Assembly (NCBI RefSeq): GCF_901709675.1
Contig: NC_051107.1
Location: forward strand, 4,776,001 to 4,840,000
Reading direction: 5' to 3'
From: Syngnathus acus
Lineage: Eukaryota; Chordata; Actinopteri; Syngnathiformes; Syngnathidae
Length of the DNA: 64,000 nucleotides
Shown: one piece after another, positions 12,510 through 22,368 of the stretch
Numbering within the stretch: position 1 is the first letter of the stretch
Layout: each line of letters starts with the position of its first letter
Notes under the pieces: generated by a model
The model's database searches: none
What the model was told of the DNA's origin: nothing
What the model saw: the letters and a program-made list of their open reading frames with translations, nothing else
Translations under genes and position numbers: made by a program

Positions 12510-15500
12510 CTGTAAAACAATGGTGGCCACCATGACACTCGTTAGAGCTATTCGAGCGCGATCGCATGGCTTTCCGAGAAAGGACGTTGGTACGTACCGG
12601 TGTTGGTGACACTGCAGTCCTCGTTCCGCCGTCGAGTGTGGTAGATGATCACCACCCACACTAGCGAGGTGCCAACGACGCAACACACCACGGCTATGAT
12701 GACGATGCCCACCGTGGTCCAGCCGTCGTCTTCCGAGCCCGTTCCGCCGATGATCCCGACCCCGATCCCTCCTTGGGCTCCAGAGTCGCAATTTGGGTTG
12801 GGCATGACGGAGAGCCTGATGTTCCCCCGTTCGGTGCCCAGAGCGTTGGACATCTCGCAGGTGTACTTCCCGACATCCGCCTCGGCGGCGTCCACGATGA
12901 TGAGGAGCTGATTGGCGGCGGCGAAGAAATGGCGCTCGGTCACCACTAAAGGACTGTCGTCTTTGGTCCAGTTAAGTCTCGGAGCGGGGCTGCCGCCTGC
13001 GATACATTGGAGTACGGCCGTTTCGCCCTTGGCTACCGTGCGGTCCATAAGGGGTCGTAGGAAAGAGGGCGTTTCTACAAAAAGGGTTGGAAAAAAAATG
13101 TGATGAAATACCAAAACACCAAGAGCCTTGTTTCCGAGTGTCTTCTCACTTACCTAAAACCGTTAGCGTAGCATTAGCCGAAATGGCCCCGGCGATGTTC
13201 TGAGCAGTGCAGCTGTAAACCCCAATGTCCTCCGTCTTGACGTCCACCATGAAGAAGACGTCGTCCTCCGGCATGACATGCATTCGGCGTTCGCGGGCGG
13301 CGGGGAAGTCGATGCCGCCGTCTTTCTGCCAGGCGATCTGAGGCGACGGGTGACCCACCGCGGCGCATTCGAGCCTGGCCGTTGCTCCGGCGCGGATACT
13401 CAAGTCCGTCGGCATTTTGGTGAAGGAAGGAAGCACTGGAAACACAAGTTGATAGAAAATCAGATTCTTGCTGGACTTTGGGTTAACAAGATTTGCATCC
13501 CGACTTTTCAAACTTACTATTAACCGTGAGCCTGGCCTTGGTGGAGTACGAAGATCCAAAGTGGTTGGAGATGACGCACTGGTATTTCCCCTCGCTGGAG
13601 AACTGCACGTCACGCAGCTGCAGCGTGGTTGTGTACTCCGTCACCTCGGTCTCGCCGCCGGAACTTCCCTGCACCCTCAAGTGGGCCTGGTTGTGGATCT
13701 CGGGGTCGTTAAGGACCTCGTTGTCTTTCTTCCAGGCGAAGGTCATAGGCGAGTCGCTGGAGCTCGCGGCCGAGCACACGAAGGTCACGTTGGATCCTTT
13801 CAGAGCCGACTGGGTCTCCGGCTGAATGGTGATCTGAGGCTTTGGGAAATCGTCTGCGGGGAGAAGTACATTTCCATCAGGTTGGAGTCAGGGGGGGGGG
13901 GGGGGGAAATATTGGACAATCTGGGTCAGTTCATAAATGGAAAAGGGGGGGGGTGTATAAATGGCTGTTTTTGAGGCGTGACGGTGTGCGGGCAAAGTTG
14001 CTCTCCAGTGTAAACGCTTTGCTCACCGCACACGAACTCCTCGGGGCCAACGGCGAACACGCTGCGGCCCTTCAGCATCTGCGGGTGGGCGCAGCTGGCA
14101 TTGACGCTCGGGAGGAAAGTTTGTTCTGCCACCCAGACTGGAAGCCACTTGAGCTGGCAGTCGCACAACAAGCTGGAGGTGTTCAGTCGCCTGTCAGGGA
14201 GGGGGGGGGGGGAGAGAAAGATCCAGAAATGTTTCATTTGAGTAGAATTAAGTGCAAATGACCAGTTAGCAATGATGTTTATTTATTCGAAGCAGAATGC
14301 AAAGAAGACTTACAGCTCTTGTAGATTTTTCATCTGAGAGAAAGCATTGGCTTGGATGGACATGATGGCGTTATTGCTTAAGTCGCTGGAGAGAAAAAGC
14401 AGAAATGCTAGGTTAGAAATTCAAAAGTGTGCGGGAAAAAAAAATTATGATGAACTCACAGGTGCTGTAAAGCGTCGAGGCCAGAGAAGGACTTCTTGGT
14501 AACTGATCGGATTTGGTTTCCTTGTAAAAATCTGCAAAAAAAACCAAACTGATCAATTTCACATTTCCCCCCCAAATCAAGATTTTCCAGTGATTCCAAA
14601 CTTTACATTCTCTTCAAATTGTCCAACGCTGAGAAAGGCCCGTTCATGTCCTCGATGGTCCAGGAGATTTCATTATTTTGAAGATCCCTTTGCAGAAAAG
14701 ACACATTGAGAAGGCATTTCAAAACTTGTCCCGGAATTTAATTTGCTACAAAAGTGCCACTCACAGCGTCTGCAGGCTGGAGAGGCCTCGAAATGCTCCG
14801 TCGGCGATGAAACTAACGCGATTATTCCCGATGTGAAGCTCGTCGAGCAAGCTGAGTCCCACGAAACTGGATTCTTCCAGTCGGGACAGGTGGTTGGAAG
14901 AAAGGTTCCTGTGAGGGGAGGGGGGGAGCACCACAGGGGCATTAGGACCAATTAGGACTCTGTTGCTTTCATGAACTGGTATTTAATGTGAGTGAGAGGA
15001 CATCAAAGTTGGCAACGGCGATGTTTCCCCGATAGGCCGAGAGCAAATCAGATAGCCGAGTCCGTTCCCGGCCGACTGGCGGCATGTTTACTTGCCGCTT
15101 TTGTGATAACAGTGAGTGAAAAGAGAGGAAAGGGGGTGAGGAGGGGAAGGGGCGACAACAACAACCACCTCTGAGTGTAAAAAAAAAAAAAAAATTCCAG
15201 ACTATAAACAGCAGTCACAACAAAGGCAATGCAATCCGCTAGTCTTGCCTCATCGTTTCGTAAACAACGCAATTTGCTAGCATAAAGTGCTAAAATGTAG
15301 CATTGTTTTTTTGTGTATTTGTGCTCCTGGCATCCACGGCGTGAGGAAGGGCAGGCGGGGGTGCCGCACAAGAGGAGAAAAGTGTTGCCAGTTCACAGAG
15401 TGAATGGAAAGCCAGGAGGGGCCAGGAGGGGCCGGACTCACAGCTCGCTGAGTTTCTGGCAGAACTCCCAGGCGTCGGCTCGGATCCTGCTGATGGCGTT

Positions 15501-18500
15501 GTGGCCGAGGTGGAGCTGCTGCAGAGTCAGCAGGCCGTAGAGCCAGCCCTTGCTCACCTCCGTCAGGTTGTTGTAGTCCAACTGCCTGCCGGGACCACAC
15601 GCAAAACTCCGCTCGGAACACTCGGAGGATTTGAAGGACCCGGATCGGTTCGCCGAAGCGCTTACAGGACTTCCATGTTGCCGAGGCCCCAGAAGGCCCC
15701 GTCCATGAGGCGAGTCAGGCCGTTCCTCTGCATCTTCAGAGAGCGAAGGGCCTGCAGACCGTGGAAGGTCAAACCTTCCACCCGGCGCACTCGATTCCGG
15801 CTTAGCTCCCTGAAACACGACACGCTAGATCGGTTATCTTCAAAAAAAAACTTAGTTCAAAAATTTGTCGAAAAATCTTACAGGTGTTGCAAATTGGGCA
15901 GCTGGAAGATTTTGGCCGGGATGGAGGAGAGACGGTTGCGGTTGAGTCTGAGAACCTGAAGACTGTTGGACAGATTACCGAAGCAGCCCGTCTCCAACGA
16001 GGAGATGCGATTGTTGTTGAGGAATCTGCCAAACGAGTCGCAAATGTTAACGCGTGACCAAATTCTCGTCTGCGAGGGACGACTCACAAGTTCTTGAGAG
16101 GCAAAACGGGGAAAGAGTTGGCCTTGATTTCCACAATGTTGTTGTTGCTGAGGTCCAGCGTTTCCAGGGCGAGGAAAGGCCTGAGCTGCTCGGCGGCCAT
16201 CTTGGATAACCTGTTGTTTGCTCTGAAAACACAGACACCATCGCTCCAATAAATGACGGCAATCCCGCAGCCGTGTCTCGCCTTGCCACGCACACAAACA
16301 CTCGAGTTCCTCAATTAGCTTATTGACCGACCGTCATGGCCGCCGTTTTTCAACCAATTACCCAAACGGATCAATGCTTCTTTTTCGTGACGTGTTATTT
16401 TGTTTATAAGGTCATTACCAACAAGGTATTAAAAAAAAAATTGTAAGCTGCCAATTACTTGGCTGATGAATACCATTCCCTGAGTGAAAGCATGCCTTGG
16501 CAGAGGCCGGCAATTTCCTGAGCTGCACGCCTCCTAAATTGCTGTGTGGGGACTGCTTGGTTATAAACAGAGGCTGTACAGTGCCTTCTTTGTGCGTCGG
16601 GAGGGGGGGGGGCAGGAATTCCCTCCAATGTACCAGACGACAGGCCTCGTTTTCAGTATTCATTGCCCCCCTCCCGCTTCACCCCTCCGCCAGATACACC
16701 TTACCGACCAGAGTGTTAGTTTTTCTGATCCCTCTTTATTACCTAGCAAAAAAAAAAGTGAAGACAGTTTTATAATGTGGGTTTAATTCGGGATGTGGTC
16801 TCGTTAATATTTGATTGTGGGAATATTTTAATCGGGTGACCGACGGGACAAAATGGTTTGTGTGAGCGCTATGACGTTAACTTGCTTGACACGGCATGGG
16901 AAAACTTTTTTTTTTCCATAGAAAATTGGTTCTGTAACAATTTTTTTTGCAACCCTTCATTTTGGTTCCAACGCTGTTGGTGGAGTACTCGTGGTTGCTC
17001 GCTTAATTAGTGCTTTGACGCAGCATGAAATAAGAATCTGGAAAAACTGAGATGTAATAAGTAGAGATAGGCCGATATGTGACTAGGCCGATAATCGATT
17101 ATCAGCGCCGATATTTGGCATGTTGTATTAGCATCGACCTTGAAACAGACATCACCAGTAAACAATCGCGACGTGGAACATTTCTAGTCGTCTGGTAATT
17201 TCTGGCGGCACGGAGACTTTGGCTGGACTGCGAGGGTGACGCTGGAATAAGAGCCAGCCGAGCATGTCACTCCCCCCTCTGAGTCTGAATTGGAGCGTGG
17301 AGCCGAGCGAAGAAAAAGACAGCGGTTGGCAATACGCTGGGTGCGAGATAGCATGACTAAAGATGCGGCCGAGATTTGGAATCTCGGCGGCGCAAGGATT
17401 CCTGAAGACCAGCTCGTATCCCGATCGTTGTCGCCAATAAAATTACACAGGCAGTTTCTTTGTTGGGCGATTTGCAAAGGGCTTAGCGCACCCCCCTCCG
17501 GCCCCTAAACAAAAGCGCCGCACACCACCTTGTATCTCAGTTTTCATGTTCCCTTGACCGGCCGCTGAGAGAAAAAGACTCGAAAGAACCGGTCTTTCCA
17601 GTTTCTCTCTCGGGGTTGTCTCGGGAGTCCTTGACCCAGATCATCAAAAAGGATGCTCGCAATTTAGATGACCTGAAGTCAATAACAGCTATTTTTTTTG
17701 TATTGGCGACAAAGGCAAATTGGCTCCCCCTTAATGGAACATAACCCCCACTGGCCCCCCCAAGGAAAAAAATCCTAGCTGCGCCAGTGCTGAGGTTGCC
17801 TTTGCTAAAACTGTGTGTGTGTTGTATGGTATTTCCAATTGGAAGGAGAACTGAGTTTTGAGGAGCCATCTGACGACTCGCTCTCGCTGCAGTGGCGCCT
17901 GTAATGAAAACCAGGACTTGCCGTGGAAACGCTCGTCCGTATCTCACGCCAGCCGATGATCAGCTTTTGGGGAGTTTGAAAAGACAAAAAGCTCGTCGAA
18001 GGTGAACGACTTTTACCCCACAGGACGATTCCGAGAGTCTCGTCCGAAATTGTTTTCCTTTTTTCCACGTTAACCCCTCGTGAACTTCTAATCAGACCTG
18101 AGATCTACAGGTCATTCGCTGCAATACGGGCTTGGGGATTTTGTAGACCCCCCTCCATAAATTCCTGGGAAATGGTTCAATTAATTAAGATGATCACGAC
18201 TCAATTACTACCAGCTGCAGAGTTATTGCCGTTTGTTTTTACTCCAAGCGGCGAGGTCAAGGATGTCGACGAGAGCTGCCGCTATGTCTGACTGGCTGTT
18301 TGAATAGGTGCTATTTGATACCCCGACCCCCCCCCCCCCTTCCCTCTTTACTCCCAGCTCGGAGAAATCGAAGGAGGGAGAGAAATTCAGGAAAAACGTT
18401 CCACGGAAGAGAGAGAGCAAAAAAAAAAAAGTGCAATCTGAAGAAGAGGGTGTCACGCAACACAGGCGGTGAGAACGCCAGTGAGAGCATTTTTTTTGTT

Positions 18501-21500
18501 TTTGTTCGACTCTAACTTTGTGGTCGCTCTTGCATTTCATTTTGCTTTCAACACATTCGAAAAGAATTACTGTATGTTCCCGCTGCCGCCAGATGCAAAC
18601 ACTTTGGATTGACAACGCTGAGAGAAAAGAAAAGATCAACAAGGTTGTTTTGCAACTTCACCAGACGGCAGAATTCAGTGAAAGGAATCCGAGCAACAAT
18701 CTAATCCGCTTCGTAAAAGACAATCCATAGCCCGAGGTGACGTTCAAGCGGTAAACTCGGAAACAAATTGCCAAGCGAACGCCCCCCGGCGGCCGCGCGG
18801 CTTCGTGTCAGGGCTTGACGAGGCGCACGCTTCATCGGGCCAGGAGACGTACGGATACATTCTTTGGAAATAACTTCACGCCCGTTGCTTCGCTGAGACG
18901 TGCCGAAGAAAAGCAAAGACGCTCGTTAAGGTTTCACACAATGATATCGCCTGTTGTCGGGAAAAAGCACGTACTAGTGATATTATAAAAAAAAAAAAAT
19001 CTTCACTGGCGCACTAAAACGTAATTTACACTTTAGCCGCCATTACTGATTGCCATCTTTTCTTTCTCTGCAGGTTAAAAATACATCAGCAGAAGGAGCC
19101 ACCAAACAAAACATTTCCATTGGCATCCGTTTTGGACCACGTGACCCGTCTGGGGCCCGCTGCCATGTCTGCGACTGCCCAGTCTGGGAACCGACTCAGC
19201 CAACAAGCTCCGGCCAGGCCCCCCCACCTCGACGCTTTCACTTACAGAATCAACGTGGTGACGTTGGACGCGCACGGACCCAAGTCAGGTATCGAATCCA
19301 GTTCGTTGTGGTTCAGCTTGCTGCGAAAGACAACAAAAAAAAAGACGGTTAGGAAGCACAATGAGACGACCAATGAAGTTTTCGTCGTACTTACATTTCG
19401 TTCAGATATCGCAGTTTGGAAAACAAAGTGCTGTCGAGCACCTGTAATTTATTGTGGCTCAGGTCCCTGAAAAAGGGAGAAAAAATGAGTTACTTCACGG
19501 ATTACTTGATTTAAAATGTAAGGTAACCATGGCAACACTGTTTAAAAATGTGCCTATTTTTTTGACTCCTAATAATTCTTTCCAAGTATTTGTAGAAATG
19601 ACTTTTGTGAGAATCCCGCTTGTGTTTTTTTTCCCCTTCTGTCCTTCCGACACGAGAAAGAACACGCCAAAGCGGCTGGCCTCATCTCCAGGCCGCGTCG
19701 GCGCATCTGGCCAAAAGCAACAAACGGAGCCGCTGCTCAGGGACGACTTTTTGAGAGGAAGTCCAAACCTGACGATGGATTTGGACTCGAGGTTTTAGCC
19801 TCGGACGATACTACTCGTATCATGTTTTGGGAAAAAATCTCCAAAGTCAGGTCGTGGAGTTCTTGCCGCGGCTGCGCACCATCAACACCGTGGTGCCAGA
19901 CCCCCCCCTCCCCTTTTTTTTTTTCTTTACACCTCCTCCTCCCCCTCTTGCTGCCTCCCTCATCTGGAATCCATCAAGTTACACTGCAAGGAGGGGAGGA
20001 ACCTCGTCATGTCTTCACAAGCTACACCTCTGTCGAAATTTCAGCTGGCCTGCTTTTTTTTTTTTTTTCCATTTTGCTGTGAAATGAAATCACAATTGAG
20101 CCTTTCAAAGAACGCAACCGTTCTGATCATTATTGTTGTTGTTCTAGTTCCACTCCTGGAGGCCAGATGGGAACGGCGTCCTATCACGAAAGGCTGAGAT
20201 AAAACCCCGAGTAGCTCCGACACTTCCACTTCCAGGCTGGCGTGGACGGCGAGATAACACGGCATATGCAAGCCGTGGCCTGCGTCTTCTGCGACAACAC
20301 GCTACTCGCCACGCTTATCAGCAGCTGAAAAGTGAGTGGAGGAGTTACACCTTGCTTGAAAGATCCACAGATTTTCCTTTTGACTGAAATATGCTGAAAA
20401 GTGAATTCGATCTCATTTGGCAAGGATTGATTGAGGCAAATTGGAGCGCACTACTTGGCTCTGACCAGCAAGGGCGCTGTTGAGCAAACTAGCATCTTCA
20501 ACTCAAAACTATTTTGGGGGAAAAAACAATCCGGTTGATTTTTCAAATCCTCACATCCAATCCTGACTTTGTACTGCCTCTCATTTATAAAACTAATTTA
20601 TATTTTTTTGTGTTATTGTGATTCCAAAAACAAACCAGCAGTCAAAAGTTTAAATATGATTTAGGAAAAGAAGAGCGCACAAGTCGATGAAAGGATGTCG
20701 GCGGCTGTTTAATGCGCCCTTCAATTCTATAAAGGGACTAAAGACAGCATGTGTTGTAAGGCAAGCTCCCACGTTTCCATGGCTGCCTCCTTTCCCTTTC
20801 TCCTCCTCCTTCCCCCCACTTTTATTGCCAACTAATCCTACATGCCCCTCCTTAATCAGCACCATGGCTCTGGTGTTGCTAATTCAGCAGAAATAATGGG
20901 GTGCTGGAAAACAAAGGGGCCTCGCCGGTCTAAGGGCTTTAAGATGTGCCGGAGAGCCACTCGTAAATTAGCATGCCAGAGTGAAAAGAACCCCCCCCCC
21001 CCCCCCCTTTACTCCATGTACAACTTTTTTTTTCTTTTCTTTGGAAGGCCAGTCTTGATTACGAGGCAACCTCGGTCTGCTTTCTCTGGCAAACGTAAAA
21101 GTTTCCACAGCGGCGACTTCTCAACCTGAAGAATTTCGAAATGTTAAGGAGCTTTTTGGACAAGGCCTCGAATCAAATGCAAGTAAATGTGGGCTGATAA
21201 AAATGATCTGGCTTGACACAGATCAATTATAAAAAAAACAACTCGGAAGATGGATTATCTCTGTAAAGTGGAGCACAATATCGAGCTTGCCAGTTTGTGT
21301 TTGCTATTTTGGCTGATTCCAAGTGGACAAATGAGAAACAGATAGCACCGTTGAGAAATACACGCCGTCTGATTTATGTTGTGATTTTGACACTTGGCAA
21401 ATCAACCCAATTTTTAACCAACTTTAATCCCAAGTGTGTGTATAAAACTTTGCTCCTACACTGTTTTCCCTTTATAACCATAACAACAAAAAACCAACAG

Positions 21501-22024
21501 GCACCGAGGGGGATTAGTTGACAATTATTCCCCCTTACACACAAAGGGACATTGATGTGTAAAAAAAAAAATAAAATCCGGCCCCCAGGAGCCCCACTGT
21601 GAGGGGCACATAAATAAACCCCCTGTTATAGATTAATGGGAAATTTGAAGATATGTGCCGAGTTTAGCCACTTTTTGCTCCTCATGCGGTTTCCAAGCCT
21701 CAGCCAGCCACTTTTCACTGGGAGAGGAATGTGGATCATCTCAGTGCCAAATTCGCCCTCCGCTGCTCATTTGAGTGTAAAACTCACGGATTTTTTTTTT
21801 TTTAAAAATCAAGAAAAGGAGGAAAATAGGTCAACTTACAGTTGAACTGTCCATTCCGGGAGAGAGTTTGGAATTTGTCCTCTTTTCAGTCGACTGCAGT
21901 CCACTAGATCCCCCAAACAAGCGCACGGAGCGGGACACGTCCGTGTGTTCCCAGCAACCCCGCAAAACAGCAAGAAAAACACCACGGAGCCCGCAAAAGT
22001 GCGCGGCTGCCTGGATGAATACAT
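11534..22024 (-). CDS. lrig3: LRIG3: leucine-rich repeats and immunoglobulin-like domains protein 3 (complete, 18 coding exons)
   Basis: Single-pass membrane protein. LRIG proteins modulate receptor tyrosine kinase and BMP signalling at the cell surface. The reconstructed coding exons, 5' to 3', are 22024-21840, 19466-19395, 19320-19246, 16222-16088, 16025-15882, 15809-15666, 15585-15442, 14908-14765, 14687-14607, 14531-14460, 14385-14314, 14190-14027, 13853-13518, 13435-13154, 13074-12598, 12509-12351, 12280-12140 and 12063-11534. All introns are GT-AG and phases agree. The total is 3357 nt, 1118 residues; human LRIG3 has 1119. Domains in order: signal peptide, LRRNT, LRR array (about 62-422), LRRCT (423-477), three Ig domains (478-about 770), TM (about 804-828), cytoplasmic tail. 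Segments such as [20 protein letters not shown] and [20 protein letters not shown] favour LRIG3 over LRIG1/2, as does the neighbour slc16a7. Confidence 0.96.
12598..13853 (-). CDS. lrig3: lrig3 exons 13-15: three Ig-like domains and transmembrane segment
   Basis: Exon 13 (336 nt) and exon 14 (282 nt) each encode one Ig domain, with the core Trp ([16 protein letters not shown]) and the YxC motif ([17 protein letters not shown]). Exon 15 (477 nt) encodes Ig3 ([16 protein letters not shown]), a glycine-rich spacer, the TM helix and the basic stop-transfer [10 protein letters not shown]. The glycine-rich juxtamembrane stretch ([19 protein letters not shown]) is longer than the mammalian counterpart I recall. 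Confidence 0.95.
14027..14190 (-). CDS. lrig3: lrig3 exon 12: LRR C-terminal cap
   Basis: The 164-nt exon encodes the LRRCT with paired cysteines in [31 protein letters not shown] and EFVCG. It shifts the splice phase from the LRR exon phase to the phase used by the Ig exons, marking the LRR/Ig junction. Confidence 0.94.
14314..16222 (-). CDS. lrig3: lrig3 exons 4-11: main leucine-rich repeat array
   Basis: Eight exons of 135, 144, 144, 144, 144, 81, 72 and 72 nt encode one or two LRRs each in the LxxLxLxxNxI pattern. All have the same splice phase and introns from about 70 bp to about 530 bp. The 81-nt exon holds the longer repeat with [16 protein letters not shown], a hallmark of LRIG proteins. 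The 533-bp intron (14909-15441) contains a poly-A tract and nothing gene-like. Confidence 0.94.
16223..19245 (-). other. lrig3 intron 3
   Basis: About 3 kb. It holds a repeat-like piece rich in CCGATA/ATCGG words near 17065-17120, a poly-C tract near 18327-18338 and poly-A/T runs. No further LRR exon is needed here, because exons 3 and 4 join in frame with the expected protein. Confidence 0.7.
19246..19466 (-). CDS. lrig3: lrig3 exons 2-3: first leucine-rich repeats
   Basis: Exon 2 (19466-19395, 72 nt) and exon 3 (19320-19246, 75 nt) each encode about one LRR ([29 protein letters not shown]). They are separated by a 74-bp intron. Each starts one base into a codon's end and stops after two bases, the phase shared by all the LRR exons, so repeats could be gained or lost without frameshift. 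Confidence 0.92.
19467..21839 (-). other. lrig3 intron 1
   Basis: About 2.4 kb of intron, with a CTCF-like core at 20465-20478, a poly-C tract near 20991-21007 and poly-T runs. First introns often hold enhancers, but nothing specific is visible beyond this. Confidence 0.65.
20465..20478 (+). promoter_or_regulatory. CTCF-like motif, forward (one mismatch)
   Basis: CCAGCAAGGGCGCT resembles the CTCF core with one atypical base, within lrig3 intron 1. Weaker than the sites at 2707 and 26651. Confidence 0.28.
21840..22024 (-). CDS. lrig3: lrig3 exon 1: signal peptide and LRRNT cap
   Basis: The chosen start is the Met at 22024 (AAAATG, A at -3). It is followed by a short polar stretch and the hydrophobic core [15 protein letters not shown], a good signal peptide. 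The mature part carries the LRRNT cysteines ([14 protein letters not shown]). The frame stays open 32 codons further upstream to a Met at 22120, but that would put a long charged leader before the signal peptide, so it is less likely. The exon ends at CAA CT, before gtaagt. Confidence 0.88.
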
Positions 22025-22325
22025 TTTTACTTTCCCCGTCCAAAACAGAAGACACCCTAGAAGTTCTTTTTTTTTTCCCGTGCGACAAATCCCCAAAAAG
22101 TGCAAAATAAAATCCTCCAACGTTGCAATGCTGGCAGATTCAAATAGATCCTTTTAAATCCTTTTTCGTGTTGTAATGGTGAAAAAGGAAAGAAACGCGG
22201 TAGTCTCGCACTTAGCCATTTTTTTAGTCAAACTTTTCTTAGTGAGCGCTTCTCTTGGCTTACTGTTGCGCTATGCGGAGTTGAGGATCCCCGCAGAGGA
22301 GCGTGAACGCTCGGGAGAGGTGAGC

Positions 22326-22368
22326 GGGGGCGGGGCCAAGGGCCGCGGGGCATTGTGGGTAATGTAGT
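22326..22368 (-). promoter_or_regulatory. lrig3 promoter elements: GC box and ZNF143/THAP11-like site
   Basis: About 300 bp upstream of the lrig3 start codon. On the plus strand a GC box (GGGGGCGGGGCC, about 22326-22337) is followed by GCATTGTGGGTAATGTAGT (22350-22368). Read on the minus strand this is ACTACATTACCCACAATGC, close to the ACTACAATTCCCAGAATGC element bound by ZNF143 (STAF) and THAP11, with about three differences. Such elements sit in housekeeping, often divergent, promoters near the transcription start. The link to lrig3 is inferred from position. Confidence 0.55.

Noticed and set aside
13468-13974. 168-codon plus-strand frame
   Set aside because: Antisense to lrig3 Ig exon 13 and its poly-G intron; the glycine run comes from the homopolymer.
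22022-22120. Upstream Met at 22120 as the lrig3 start
   Set aside because: It would add a 32-residue charged leader before a good signal peptide. The Met at 22024 has A at -3 and gives a length matching the family.
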